This document shows positions 47,448 to 57,780 of a stretch of 64,000 nt of DNA, in pieces (the first letter of the stretch is position 1; every line of letters begins with the position of its first letter). The stretch covers positions 22,483,434 to 22,547,433 of the forward strand of contig OY986969.1 of the NCBI GenBank assembly GCA_963920575.1. The letters are read 5' to 3'. Position numbers and translations under genes: made by a program. The notes beneath the pieces are model-generated. The model had not been told where the DNA came from. It searched no databases and worked only from the letters and a program-made list of their open reading frames with translations. The stretch is from Narthecium ossifragum (Eukaryota; Streptophyta; Magnoliopsida; Dioscoreales; Nartheciaceae).

Positions 47448-49763
47448 GAACATCTCCGACCGGTCTTATCTCAAAAAGGAGACCAGGTGGCACTCTATCT
47501 CTATTATAGAGTTAGAGATGCTCCACTGACTCTTCAGTCTCTCTATCTTATGACAGAGATAGACATGATAAGATGCTACAGTGATTGTGATTTTTCAAAT
47601 TCAGAGTAATAGAGAGATAGAGATGTCATGTGACTCTTCAAACTTAAAGTCACTGTACTCCAAAATAGAGAGTCCCTATCTCTATTATTGAGATAGAGAT
47701 GCTGACTATTCGCATTTGGAGAGTGAGAGATAGAGATGCTGACTCTTCAAATTTGGAGAGTGATCGTAGGTTCTCTGAATGTGAAAAATGACGGGTTTAA
47801 TCATTGATATCCTTATATATTAAAATAGTTATATTTATTATAATTTTAAATATACATGTTAAAATTTTATGAAATTAGTTTTATTGAAAAGATATAATCG
47901 ATATCTTCGCAACGACACAATGTTGTGTATTTTTTAAAGCAGATATTTGGTGTAATTTAATTTATAAAGTCATTTAATATATTATAATTTAAATTATACC
48001 TAAATTTTCAATAATTTTGATCGATCATTTTACATAATTAGATGCATTTTGAGAATTAATTTGACAGTAAATTTGTATCATTTTGATAAAAAATAAAAAC
48101 ATGATGAATTTCAAATAATAATAAAAATAAAAATTTATATTTCTCGATTTCCCTCGGTGATTGATTCAATTATAGGACTCTTGTATGTTGCTTGCGCCCT
48201 TCAAATCTTTTCTTTCTTTCGTCCGATGGGACGACTAGATACATTAACATCATTATCGACTAATGCGGAAGAATATTCTTCATCAGCATTCAAATCGACA
48301 TAATGTGGTGATATGGGTGCAGCTGAACCTTGTTGAGATCCTTTAGCATAATCGTGCCGTTTTAGTTGCGTCAAAGTTCTTTTGTTGCTGTTATCAGTCC
48401 ACTTCTCAGCTTCCTTAAGAATTGGTCAGACATGATCAAATTGAGAACCCTTTTTTCCCTCAGAATCTTGGCTAAATAATATTTTTGCATTGTCGATCTA
48501 TAACAAAATTAAACATTTAACACTAAGTATAATATAGAATCATAATGTAGGCTAGAGTATGAAATTCTTACAATGTCAATATCTGAAGTGCCACTTGGAT
48601 TGAGTCCTTCAACTTGGCAAACACATCCTCGAAATTTGTTGATAGCTTTCATAATGATAGTCATTCGACATTGGAGGGATTTGGTTGAGCGCTCACCAGT
48701 GTTGTGAGCTATCTGGTTGCTATTGTATATAGCTGAAATGCGCTCCCACTACTTATCTCTTTTTTTATTAGTACCTGTCATTGGATCTTGCGAAATCTCG
48801 AGCCATGCATTACAAATGATCTTGTCTTCTTTTTCAGTGAATGATTGACCGTGAAAAGCCAATTGTGCACTGGAATTCATGTTTCAGCTTACCTTGTTTT
48901 GAGAGGAAGAAGAAGAAGATGTGGGATTTTGAAGATGAAGATATGACTATTTGTTGTGGATATGAAACCCTGCTACCATGAGATCAAGTGATATAAAAGT
49001 GAGTGGTCAAGGATATGATTTGTCAAGCTTTATCATGACTTGTCAAGCTTTGTCTTTTTTATGATAGTTACATGACTTGGCAGGCTTTGTTATGATTTTG
49101 ATAGATATGATAAGAGCATCATGTTGATAAATATGGACTTGTCAGACTTTATCAAGATTTTGGTAGATATGACTCTTCTCTTGTTCTCTCACAAAGAATA
49201 TGATGGTCGGAATTAAATCCAAAATCATACTATCTACAAATTTAGAGTGAAACCGTAATGGAAAAAAATGCCACTATAGGCCCGCCCCCCTGCCACCTCC
49301 CCGACCGGACCTTATGCCGAAGGTTATTTGTATTCCCATCGACCAGAGGTTCCTAGTTTCAATATTTTATCAGGCTCCACAACTCAACAGGAATTTTGGA
49401 TCAACAAACCCATCATGGCCCGATCGAAGTCATGGTGTTAAAGTTAGGGTCTCCGGAAGCGGATGTTTCCTAATTTGGACTAATGGGTTATAAAAAGTTA
49501 CCAATATTAGTCTCATTTCGAAGACATTGATGATATCTTTGCCATGAGACTAATTTTTATAAATATCAGATATTAGAATTAAAAGTTATTTGTATTATAT
49601 ATATTGGTTATGTTTTAATAAGAGGGACGTAGAAGATATTTAGGAGCAATATTGAAATGGAGAAACAGTAGAGAGAATGGTGGTTGGAGTTTCCATCGTC
49701 CAAAACACCTTTATGCATTTTTTTTTAATGATAGTCACATTCTCCATTTGGTTGGAGATGCTC
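47448..49763 (-). mobile_element. PIF/Harbinger-like element with Myb-like ORF only
   Basis: Terminal repeats GAACATCTCCGACC and, on the opposite strand, GAGCATCTCCAACC, flanked by CAA and TAA (expected 3 bp duplication with one mismatch); 2316 bp. It carries only the Myb/SANT-like accessory ORF, with no DDE transposase domain seen. The left part (47.47-47.79 kb) repeats AGAGATAGAGATGCTGACTC several times. Confidence 0.75.
48201..48880 (-). pseudogene. Harbinger Myb-like (NAM-associated) protein remnant
   Basis: Two exons, 48572-48880 and 48201-48497. Exon 1 starts MNSSAQLAFHGQSFTEKED and continues IICNAWLEISQDPMTGTNKK; exon 2 has PILKEAEKWTDNSNKRT and ends RPIGRKKEKI before a stop. These are the trihelix/Myb domain and the NAM-associated region of the PIF/Harbinger DNA-binding accessory protein. 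In-frame stops at 48749-48751 (before WERI) and at 48426-48428 (probable Trp codon turned TGA) inactivate it. Confidence 0.85.
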
Positions 49764-49796
49764 TAACGCATTAACGTTGTAATGGACACCTTCATC

Positions 49797-49980
49797 TGGT
49801 AGGTTACAGTAAAGAAACAACTAGATACCTTTAGAAGGAAAGGATATGGCCCATCATCTAGGTTACAGTAAAACAACAACTAGGTTACAGTAATGGATAC
49901 CTCTACATGGCAAAGGACATGGCCCATCATCTTGTAGGTTACAGTAAAGAAACAACTAGATACCTTCATCTAGTTAGGTT
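49797..49980. repeat. Imperfect repeats with GGTTACAGTAAA words
   Basis: TAGGTTACAGTAAAGAAACA and GGCCCATCATCT recur three to four times over about 180 bp just outside the Harbinger element. Confidence 0.7.
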
Positions 49981-50559
49981 TTAGTAACTTGTTTTTCACC
50001 AGTCGATGCAACAATTTTTAATATTTCAATTCTAAAAAAGCTATTTAATAGGTTTTTTTTTGTTATCTTGACTTGGTGATTGTAATGGGTTTTTTTTTGT
50101 ATAATGTCTTCTGATTTCCAATCATAATAGCATAAATTATGAATTGAATGTATGTTTCCAGGATGATTCTTGCAATTTTTGTTATAGAGAATGGAAATTT
50201 CACCTTTTTCCATGATAATGCTAATTGTTATGACATTTTGCAAGAAGGATTTGAACCAGAATGAACGAGATTCTCTGTATAGAATCTTCAAAACCCTATA
50301 ATGTGACACATTGCTTAATTTCCCCCAAATGACCTTATGTAGTTATGTTTGATATTGAAGCTTCCATTATGTCTGATGCATATATAAGAAAGGCCTTAGA
50401 TTCAAAGGTGATGTGCTCGTGATAAATGCTAGCCTGATATGTGAACTAATTCATCATGTAAGTTTTTAGAAAAGCAAAGGATAAAAATACAACTAGTGAT
50501 GTGGACACCACATTAAATAGAATCATGGTGCTGCAACTGCTCCTATTCTAGAATTGCAT
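49981..50559. other. Intergenic, no recognised feature
   Basis: AT-rich sequence with no supported gene; a 111-codon minus-strand frame (49974-50309) has no recognisable family. Confidence 0.4.
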
Positions 50560-50591
50560 GGTATATGTTTATCTCTCTCTACTTGAGAAGA

Positions 50592-51567
50592 TGGCTAGTC
50601 GGATTCTGTCATGGCAAGGAAAGAAGATTGCGGAGGCGGGACGAGTAGTTTTGTTGAAATAAGCCTTACGAGCTATACCAGCTTTTGTCATGATGTCGAC
50701 ACAGATTCCTTCCTCTGTTGTGAAGAAAATGGATAGTATGTGTCGCTCCTACTTATGGGGGAGGTAAGAAGGGAGGTTTCAACGTTGTTGTTTGGGCCAA
50801 AGTTTGCAAACCAAAAGAGTTAGGAGGGCTAGGTGTTCGGAATCTTGGCATTTGGCAGCAATCCCTCAAAATGAAGAGAATGTCTGCTCTCTTGAATCCA
50901 CAGCCATCTATCTGGTCCTCTTTGGCTGCAGCCAAGTATCCTTGGTGTGGCGTGTTACCGGCTGCTACGAAGTCCGTGAAGGTGTCAGGCCATTGGAAGT
51001 CCTTATGTCTTGCTGTGGAAGAGGTGGGGAATGGGTTGCGGTGCACACCAAGTACTACTAGCAAAATTAGTGTCATATTTGACTCATGGATTTTTGAGGT
51101 GCCGCTTGTGACGCTGCCTACACTATGTCGAGTGGATGAGGAAGTAGAGAAGCTGCAGGTTAGTGACCTCCTAAGTGCAGGAAGATGGAATGTGGTTAAA
51201 TTGAAGGAGTTCTTCCATCCTATACTTGTGGAGAATATCCTATCTATAGATATTCACCATGATGCTGCGCCGGATATGTATACTTGGGCTTATTCTAAAG
51301 ATGGACTGGTCTATGTTGCATCAGTCTGCCAACTCTTAACGTCGACCTTGGCTTTGAGGTCGGCCAAGCAGGAGGAGGCAATGTGGAGCAATATTTGGCA
51401 CAATCCTGCTAGTCCTCGAATTAAGCAATTTATTTGGAAGGTGTTACATGGGAAGTTGCCCGTTAGAGACTTCCTTTGGCGTATGAGGATGACGTCGGAT
51501 CGTGACTGTCCGAGGTGTCGAGCGGAACCGGAAACAATAGAACACATTCTTGTCGGTTGCTCCTCTG
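50592..51567 (+). pseudogene. LINE ORF2, RT thumb and zinc-knuckle region
   Basis: Decayed open frames include ELGGLGVRNLGIWQQSLKMK, ASPRIKQFIWKVLHGKLPV and CPRCRAEPETIEHILVGCSS, the zf-RVT domain. Removing the LTR insert joins VGCSS in frame to AREFLSRVLL. One stop and a frame change occur near 50.66-50.87 kb. Confidence 0.85.
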
Positions 51568-53146
51568 TGATAACGCGTGAAAAGTGCACAAATCGCCCCT
51601 TTAACTAGGTCCTGTTAGTTTCCGAGCAATGCTATTTTGACGGTCTATGGTGCATTTCAGGTATAAGAGCCTTCAACGAAGATTAGGTCAAGTTTGGTGC
51701 TAAAACGAAGTGATTCTGGCAAGCATGCGTAAAGGAGATCGATCTGCTTCCCAAAGGGGATCGATCTCATTATTCCAGCTAGAATCGGGCCAGTCAAAGC
51801 GATGGAGATCGATCTGCATCCTAAAGGGGATCGATCTTGGTCGGGCATATTCCAGATCTAGAGTTCACAGAACGAAGGAGATCGATCTTCTTCCCAATGG
51901 AGATCGATCTCATTTTGTGCTGGGGAAAAATAAAGGGCTGAGATCTAATCCGAGTTAGGGTTTTGATTAAGGCCTATAAATAGTTGTTGGGAGAGGATTT
52001 TTGGCAGCCACCCAAGGACGAATTTTCTTCTCCTCCTGGGTGTTTCCTTGGCTCTTCTTCCTCCATAAACATTAGGGTTAGATCTTGAAGATAGATCCAT
52101 GGCGGGAGCGCGTCATCAACCTTCTCCGATGGATCGTCTCTTCAAGATGAGTAGCTAAATCTTTAGTCTAGAAAATTCTATGATGCAATAGGGAGTTTAT
52201 CTAGGTTTTTTCTATGGATCTGAGCATGTACTTAATGATGGTTTAATGGATTGATTTCAGAGTTTATATCTATTGGTAATATTTCTTGTGGTGAATGGAT
52301 TGTTTGTTCTTTGTGCCCTAATTGCGGTCTGTCTTGTCTCGGTTTTTCTGTGGGTTTACAGCCGGATTTTGTGAAGACTCAAAACACAAAAGTCGTAGAT
52401 CTCTGTCTTAGATTTCCACCGAATCTTGAATCACCTTGTTTCGAGTTTGGATGTGAAAGTTATGCTGAGATTACGATCGCTGGTTTTGAGCGTTGCATGT
52501 TAGAGGCTAGGATTAGGACTTGTTCAAGATGCTTTTATGCTAGAACCATGTTAGATCTTTGAATTGGATTCTAAACCCTAGATTATGATTGTAGGAGTGC
52601 TAGAACCACTACCTTAATGCTAGAACCATTAAGACCTATGATTGTAACTTACAATTCGTTCTTTATCTTTATTGTTTAGGCGATCTCAAAGTGCTAGAAC
52701 CACTTTGATTATTTTCCTACCGATTATCCGTTGATTTGATCTTCATTCCGATATAGGCTTCTAATGAATCTATGTTGAGTGATAGTGGACCTAGCCGATC
52801 TTCTATCAACCTTAGAAAACCATCTTGAACTTAGTGAATTGCTCTTGTCCTAGGAATGCCTAGATAGCCCTCGATTACGGATTAGAACTTCCTAGCTTTT
52901 TCTACTATTGTTATTCTCCTGATTTAGTTTAATTCAAGTTAAAGGTAGTTTAAAGACCAACTATCATCCATCTTCCTTAACTTTTGATTTAGAACTATGC
53001 GCGGTAATTAGACTTAATCCTGTTTTCCCTGTGGACCGACCCGGACTCATAGCTATCTACCCCTTAAGTAGTTAGTAGTGATTCGGATTATAAATTTGTA
53101 ATTTTGGCGTACTTGTTAAGGTAATGACACTTTTCAAGGCGTGTCA
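51568..53146 (+). mobile_element. Solo LTR, TGATAA group, with AGATCGATCT array
   Basis: TGATAACGCG to GCGTGTCA, 1579 bp, flanked by CTCTG (51563-51567) and CTTTG (53147-53151), a 5 bp duplication with one change. ATCGAT palindromes start at 51738, 51760, 51808, 51830, 51881 and 51903. A TATAAATAG box lies at 51975-51983. Repeated GTGCTAGAACCA words and CCTGTGGACCGACCC lie downstream. No coding sequence. Confidence 0.88.
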
Positions 53147-53820
53147 CTTTGCTCGTGAGTTTCTTAGCCGGGTCCTTCTAAAACAATGGCCGGAGGTTAT
53201 GGACTGGGGTGTTGAGGACTTTGTCTTGGCCATGACTAAAGCTTCGTCATCATTGGAGAAGAGAAAATTCAAATCTATTGTGTCATATGCCTTCTGGCTT
53301 ATTTGGAAGGCTAGGAATCTTGTTGTTTTTGAAAAAGAGTATGAACCGACAAGGGTGGTTGCTCGGAGGACTTGCAAACTTGTTGAGGAATTTGAAAAGA
53401 AAAGGAAGGGTGGTGTTTTGTGGGAAACTAGGTTGTCACATAGGTGGAGGGGTTGTAGTGCAGGCTGATGCATCATGGGTTGAGGGAGGAACTCAATCAG
53501 AGGTTACATGGGCGATGGGAAAGCTGGTGGCTGCTAATTCAGTACTTGAAGCAGAGATGATTGTTGTTTTTGAAGCTGTGATTTAAGCTCGACAATGAGG
53601 AGCGAAGACCTATGCTGTTGAATCAGACTCTCAGTGGGTGGTGGAGATCCTCAATGGATGCAAGTCTTGGTCGCCTGACGTGGGTTCCCGGGCTAAGGAG
53701 GTTTGGGCCGAGGTCTTGGAGTTGGGATCAATCGTGTTTCTGTATGTTCCTAGGTCTAGTAATCGGAAAGCGGACATGGTTGCCCGTTGGTCTAGGGAGT
53801 CTAGTTCTGTTTTTATCTAG
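53147..53820 (+). pseudogene. LINE ORF2, C-terminal and RNase H region
   Basis: Continues from the interrupted zinc knuckle as LLKQWPEVMDWGVEDFVLAM and IVSYAFWLIWKARNLVVFEK. RNase H follows in shifted frames: VQADASWVEGG, ANSVLEAEMIVVFEAV, AVESDSQWVVEILNG and VPRSSNRKADMVARWSRES. At least two frameshifts. Confidence 0.85.
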
Positions 53821-53933
53821 TCCCTGGAGGGTGCTCATGGCCCTCCTTTATGGGACTGATGTAAGTGCAGTTTTTCCCTTAATCTAGCCTAACGGCTCAA
53901 TTCATCAAAAAAAAAAAAAGGTATATGTTTATC

Positions 53934-54710
53934 ACAGAATGCATATCTCATATGTTATACTATTATTGCTAATTATTAATTAATATCATAACGCAATTTT
54001 CAGAGCTAATGTGGGAGAAATCAATTATGTATTGCTTTTACATAATTGTTTTTCTCATCTTATTGACCTCTTCAAGCTTTGCCTGCTACGCTTCACAAGA
54101 TCATTATTAAAGATGGAATGAAAGCATCTCTCTTTTGCTTTGATGATCCCACTTCCATTATGAATTAGACTATAAGACCGTGACTTCTAGGTTGTATGAA
54201 TAAGAGCCCAATAACATTGATTTTCCATGACCATGTCAAAGGCTTTTGGTGTTATGGAAAGATATAAGCTTGCCCAAATGTTGATATCTTACATGGCTTA
54301 ATCATTATTTCTTTGATACATTTTCTTGAGAATAAATCCGTCGTGAACAATAAAAGTTAAACATCCATGTACACAGAATTCAATATAGATACATTGATTT
54401 TTATTGCTCTTTTCCTCTCTTTTGTAGGGCTATCAACAAGTCTCAGTAGCATCTCATTGAGGAGGTGCTTTACTGGATATGTCCATGAATAACCCATTTC
54501 TAATTTTTATCTTCATATAAACGATGGTGTAATAGAATATGTAGTGGATATATCTATTTTCTCTCCTCACCATATGTGGTCTCTGTTCATTGCAACCAAT
54601 TGTTGGAACTTTTTACTTTACCGTTTACACATCGATGGAGTGGGAACTTTTGATGTTTTAATGTGCATGTATAATGAGTGCTCAGCTTACATGTGCAATT
54701 ATTGGTTTGT
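53934..54710. other. Intergenic, no recognised feature
   Basis: AT-rich, no supported coding region or repeat termini. Confidence 0.4.
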
Positions 54711-56200
54711 CTCGTATGGTCGAACCTAATTTCATGTAAATAGTGATCGTTGTTGTGCTGTGAACATTACAAAAGTTGTATAAGTACTGATATTGATCAC
54801 GTTGACTAGTCTTGTACGGTTGGACTTGATTTCATGCAAATAGTAATCGTTTTTGTGATATGAACATTACAAAAGTTATACATGGATTGATATTGATCAT
54901 GTTGGTTAGTCTTATATGGTTGGACCTGATTTCATGCAAATAGTTATCATTGTTGTGGTATGTGAAGGTCCAAGAGGGGGGGTGAATTGGACCCTTTTTG
55001 AAAAACTAGATTGATGGAAAATTAAGATAGAAAAAGATCTAACAGCTTGAATGCTTGTAAACGAAATGAAACTTAACTACAATAGCATGCAAGAATTAAA
55101 TGAAGGATGGGTTAGAGAGATAACACCGATTTATAGTGGTTCGACCCAACTCTTGGTCTACGTCCACTTCTCTCAAGGCTCTCCTTGAGGTTCCACTACT
55201 TGCAAATCCTTTACAAGCTTTTCCTCCAAGCTTCCTGATGCTTGGTGACCTTACAATCACAACCACTTGCTGTTGAACAACTCTCAAAGTACTTCTTCAC
55301 ACTTGAAGAATGTTTACAAAAGTTGTAGTTCAAAGGAGTATAAGTAGAAAGCTTTTCTAAAACTTGCTCAGATGATCTCAATAATAATGATAAAAGATCT
55401 AGCAAGTTTACATGAAGGAACTACTTATAGATGGGCTTCAACCAGCTCAACAAGGAGCTCCAACGGCTCTCTGCAACTCTCCAACGGCTAGTTTTTTACT
55501 CTGCGCAGTGCTGGCGGTCGATCCATGCATCGTCCGTCACGTATAAAAAACTCAGCCTTTTTGCTCGACGGTCGATCCACGTATCGTCCGTCACGTATAA
55601 AAAACTCAGCCTTTTTGCTCGACGGTCGATCCACGCATCGTCCGTCGCTCTCACGGTCGACCGTGACATCGACCGTGACGTCGTCCGTGAGCCTCTGTTA
55701 AGAAAATCGCTTCTCACGGTCGACACTCGGATCGATCGTTGCTCCTTGACTTTTTTTCATAAGTGGGCCACGGTCGACCGCCGCATCGACCGTCGCATCG
55801 TCCGTCAGGCTTTGTCACAAAAAATGCTTCCCACGGTCGATGCACCGATCGACCGTCACTTCTTCACTTTCTTCATTAAAGCATCACGGTCGACCGCCGC
55901 ATCATCCGTCAGGCTCTGTGAAGAAAAACGCTTCCCACGGTCGATGCACCGATTGATCGTGAGCCAAAAGCGCATATTTGGATCGACCATCACATACCCA
56001 CGGTCGATCCTTGCATCGACCGTCAGTACAAGAATGACTTAAATATTGAATTTAAGATCTCCAATTAATGGGGTAATAAACATTAAACATATATTTTATC
56101 ATTTAATGTATATTGGTATCATCAAAACAAGGTTAGGATCAACAGTATGAACATTACAAAAGTTGTACATGGACTGATATTGATCATGATCCATTTTAAG
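54711..56200. repeat. Tandem repeat of about 100 bp, interrupted by a solo LTR
   Basis: Units begin near 54712, 54812 and 54910 with TGGTYGRACCTGATTTCATG-type sequence, then ATTACAAAAGTTGTA and TGATATTGATCA. The third unit is split by the LTR at 54963-56144 and resumes at 56145. Confidence 0.8.
54963..56144 (-). mobile_element. SIRE/Maximus-like copia solo LTR with ACGGTCGAT array
   Basis: Perfect 5 bp duplication GTATG (54958-54962 and 56145-56149). Minus strand starts TGTTGATCCTAACC and ends CACCCCCCCTCTTGGACC then TTCA, hallmarks of SIRE-type LTRs. From about 55515 to 56020 it contains around ten near-palindromes of type ACGGTCGATCCACGCATCG with matching CGACCGT. A TATAAGTA box lies at 55422-55429. 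1182 bp, no coding capacity. Confidence 0.88.
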
Positions 56201-56229
56201 TAGAGCAGGGCTCTCAAAGATTCGTAGTA

Positions 56230-56985
56230 TGCATGTCACATATTCGTGCTATATATAACACGAATCTTCGGCTGCTGGTGTACGAATCTTTTTCAACCGA
56301 TGTACGAGCATGTTAGTAGTCCATATTAATAAATGTTGATGCTCATTGTGGCTTCCATTTTAATATGATGTTCCATATTTTTGTATCAAACTATACGATA
56401 AAATCTCAAGGTTTTATTACAATAAAGTATCGCACCTCGATGCCACATTTTTATGGTATGACTACCACGAATCATCGGTTGTCGGTGTATGAGTCCCTTT
56501 AACTAATGTATGAGTATGTTAGTAGTCCATGTTAATAGTTGTTGATGCTCAGTGTGGGTACCATTTTCATGTCATGTTCCATATTTTTGAACAAAAAATA
56601 CGATAAAATCACAATGTTTTGTTACAATAAAGTTTGAAACCAAGATGCCACATATTCGTGGTATAACTATCACGAATCATCGGTTGTTGGTGTACGAGTC
56701 TTTTTTAGTTGATATACAAGCCTGTTAGTGGTCAATATTAATAATTGTTGATGCTCACTATGGCTACCATTTTCATATCATGTTTCATATTTTTAAACAA
56801 TAAAGACGATAAAATCACCAGGTTTTGTTACAATAAAGTTTGAAACTAAGATGACGTATATTCGTGATGTGACTATCACGAATCCTCGGCTGTCGATTTA
56901 CGAGTAGCTGATGTATGAACCTATAAATGGTCCATATTAATAATTATTGATACTTATTGTGGCTATCATTTTCATGTCATGTGTA
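56230..56985. repeat. Satellite-like tandem array, unit about 207 bp
   Basis: Roughly 3.6 units beginning near 56235, 56443, 56650 and 56854, each with CACATATTCGTGG..., CACGAATCATCGG, GTTAGTAGTCCATATTAATA, TTGTTGATGCTCA and CGATAAAATCAC. Units are clearly diverged from each other. No open frame. Confidence 0.85.
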
Positions 56986-57560
56986 GGAAACGCGAGGGTG
57001 TCTCCCACACGCGGCAATCCCATAATAAGATGAGAAATACTTTTGCTTGTTTCAGAGCAAACCATGTCTTATGTATATTGCCCAGCTTTATATATTGTTT
57101 AAAAACCAAGTGAATACAAGGATAGAGAAATAATTTTGCTGTATGGCATGAATCAATGTTGATTAAGGAGGCTGAAACATAATTAAGGTGAATATCACAC
57201 GCGTATGGAAACTTTAAATATTGACACACGATAAAAGTACTTCATTAACCATAAATATTACAAAGCAAATCGTGCCCCAATAATATCTGCTTTAGAAAAT
57301 ACTCCATATTTTCAAAACCTTCTTATAACTACAAATCAATAGTATCCATATCAAAACCTTCTTAGAATCCTTCATACGTGATACAAAGATAAAAGAAAGC
57401 ATTAAATAGGGTTCATAAGTACACAATCTATTGTGCCATGACACATTCCTGAACTGAGGGAGGCCATCCTGTAGACGACGGCATGGAGTAGGGAAGTTGT
57501 TCCCAGTTTTCTTTCTTTTGTTGTAATTAGCACTAGCTGCCTCAAAGATAAAAAGTTCAA
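56986..57560. other. Intergenic, no recognised feature
   Basis: No supported gene; separates the satellite array from the gene-fragment cluster. Confidence 0.4.
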
Positions 57561-57612
57561 TTTAATGTTTCACCCCACACTGATAAAAAGGAACCACAAA
57601 TAGAGCCAAAAT

Positions 57613-57753
57613 TGGGAAGAAAGAATGGTTGACAGCGAAGCCTCTGCAGTTTCCAGCAACAATAGGAACTTTCTTGATCATCTTCCCCACAACCATCAGA
57701 TTAAGAATTACTTTCGGAGAGGACTTTTGAGTTCCAACGCCTTCCAGTAGATT
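57613..57753 (-). pseudogene. Peroxisomal multifunctional protein fragment (HAD domain)
   Basis: About 47 codons reading KSSPKVILNLMVVGKMIKKV then PIVAGNCRGFAVNHSFFP. This matches the end of the NAD-binding part of the 3-hydroxyacyl-CoA dehydrogenase domain in plant MFP2/AIM1 beta-oxidation proteins. No catalytic residues or remaining domains follow. It is an orphan fragment abutting WDR6-like exons on the same strand. Confidence 0.7.
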
Positions 57754-57780
57754 ATATGGGCAAGACTGTTCAGCATAAAA

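Larger units (their letters stand above)
50574..53919 (+). mobile_element. 5'-truncated L1-type LINE with 14 bp target duplication
   Basis: The target duplication GGTATATGTTTATC lies at 50560-50573 and 53920-53933, right after a poly(A) run. The element starts inside the RT thumb region (ILSWQGKKIAEAGRVVLLK), so it is strongly 5' truncated, and runs through zf-RVT and RNase H to the poly(A). It is interrupted by the LTR at 51568-53146. Confidence 0.93.

Noticed and set aside
55431..56042. 203-codon repetitive plus-strand frame (SIHASSVTYKK-type repeats)
   Set aside because: Translation of the palindrome array within the SIRE-like LTR; no independent coding evidence.
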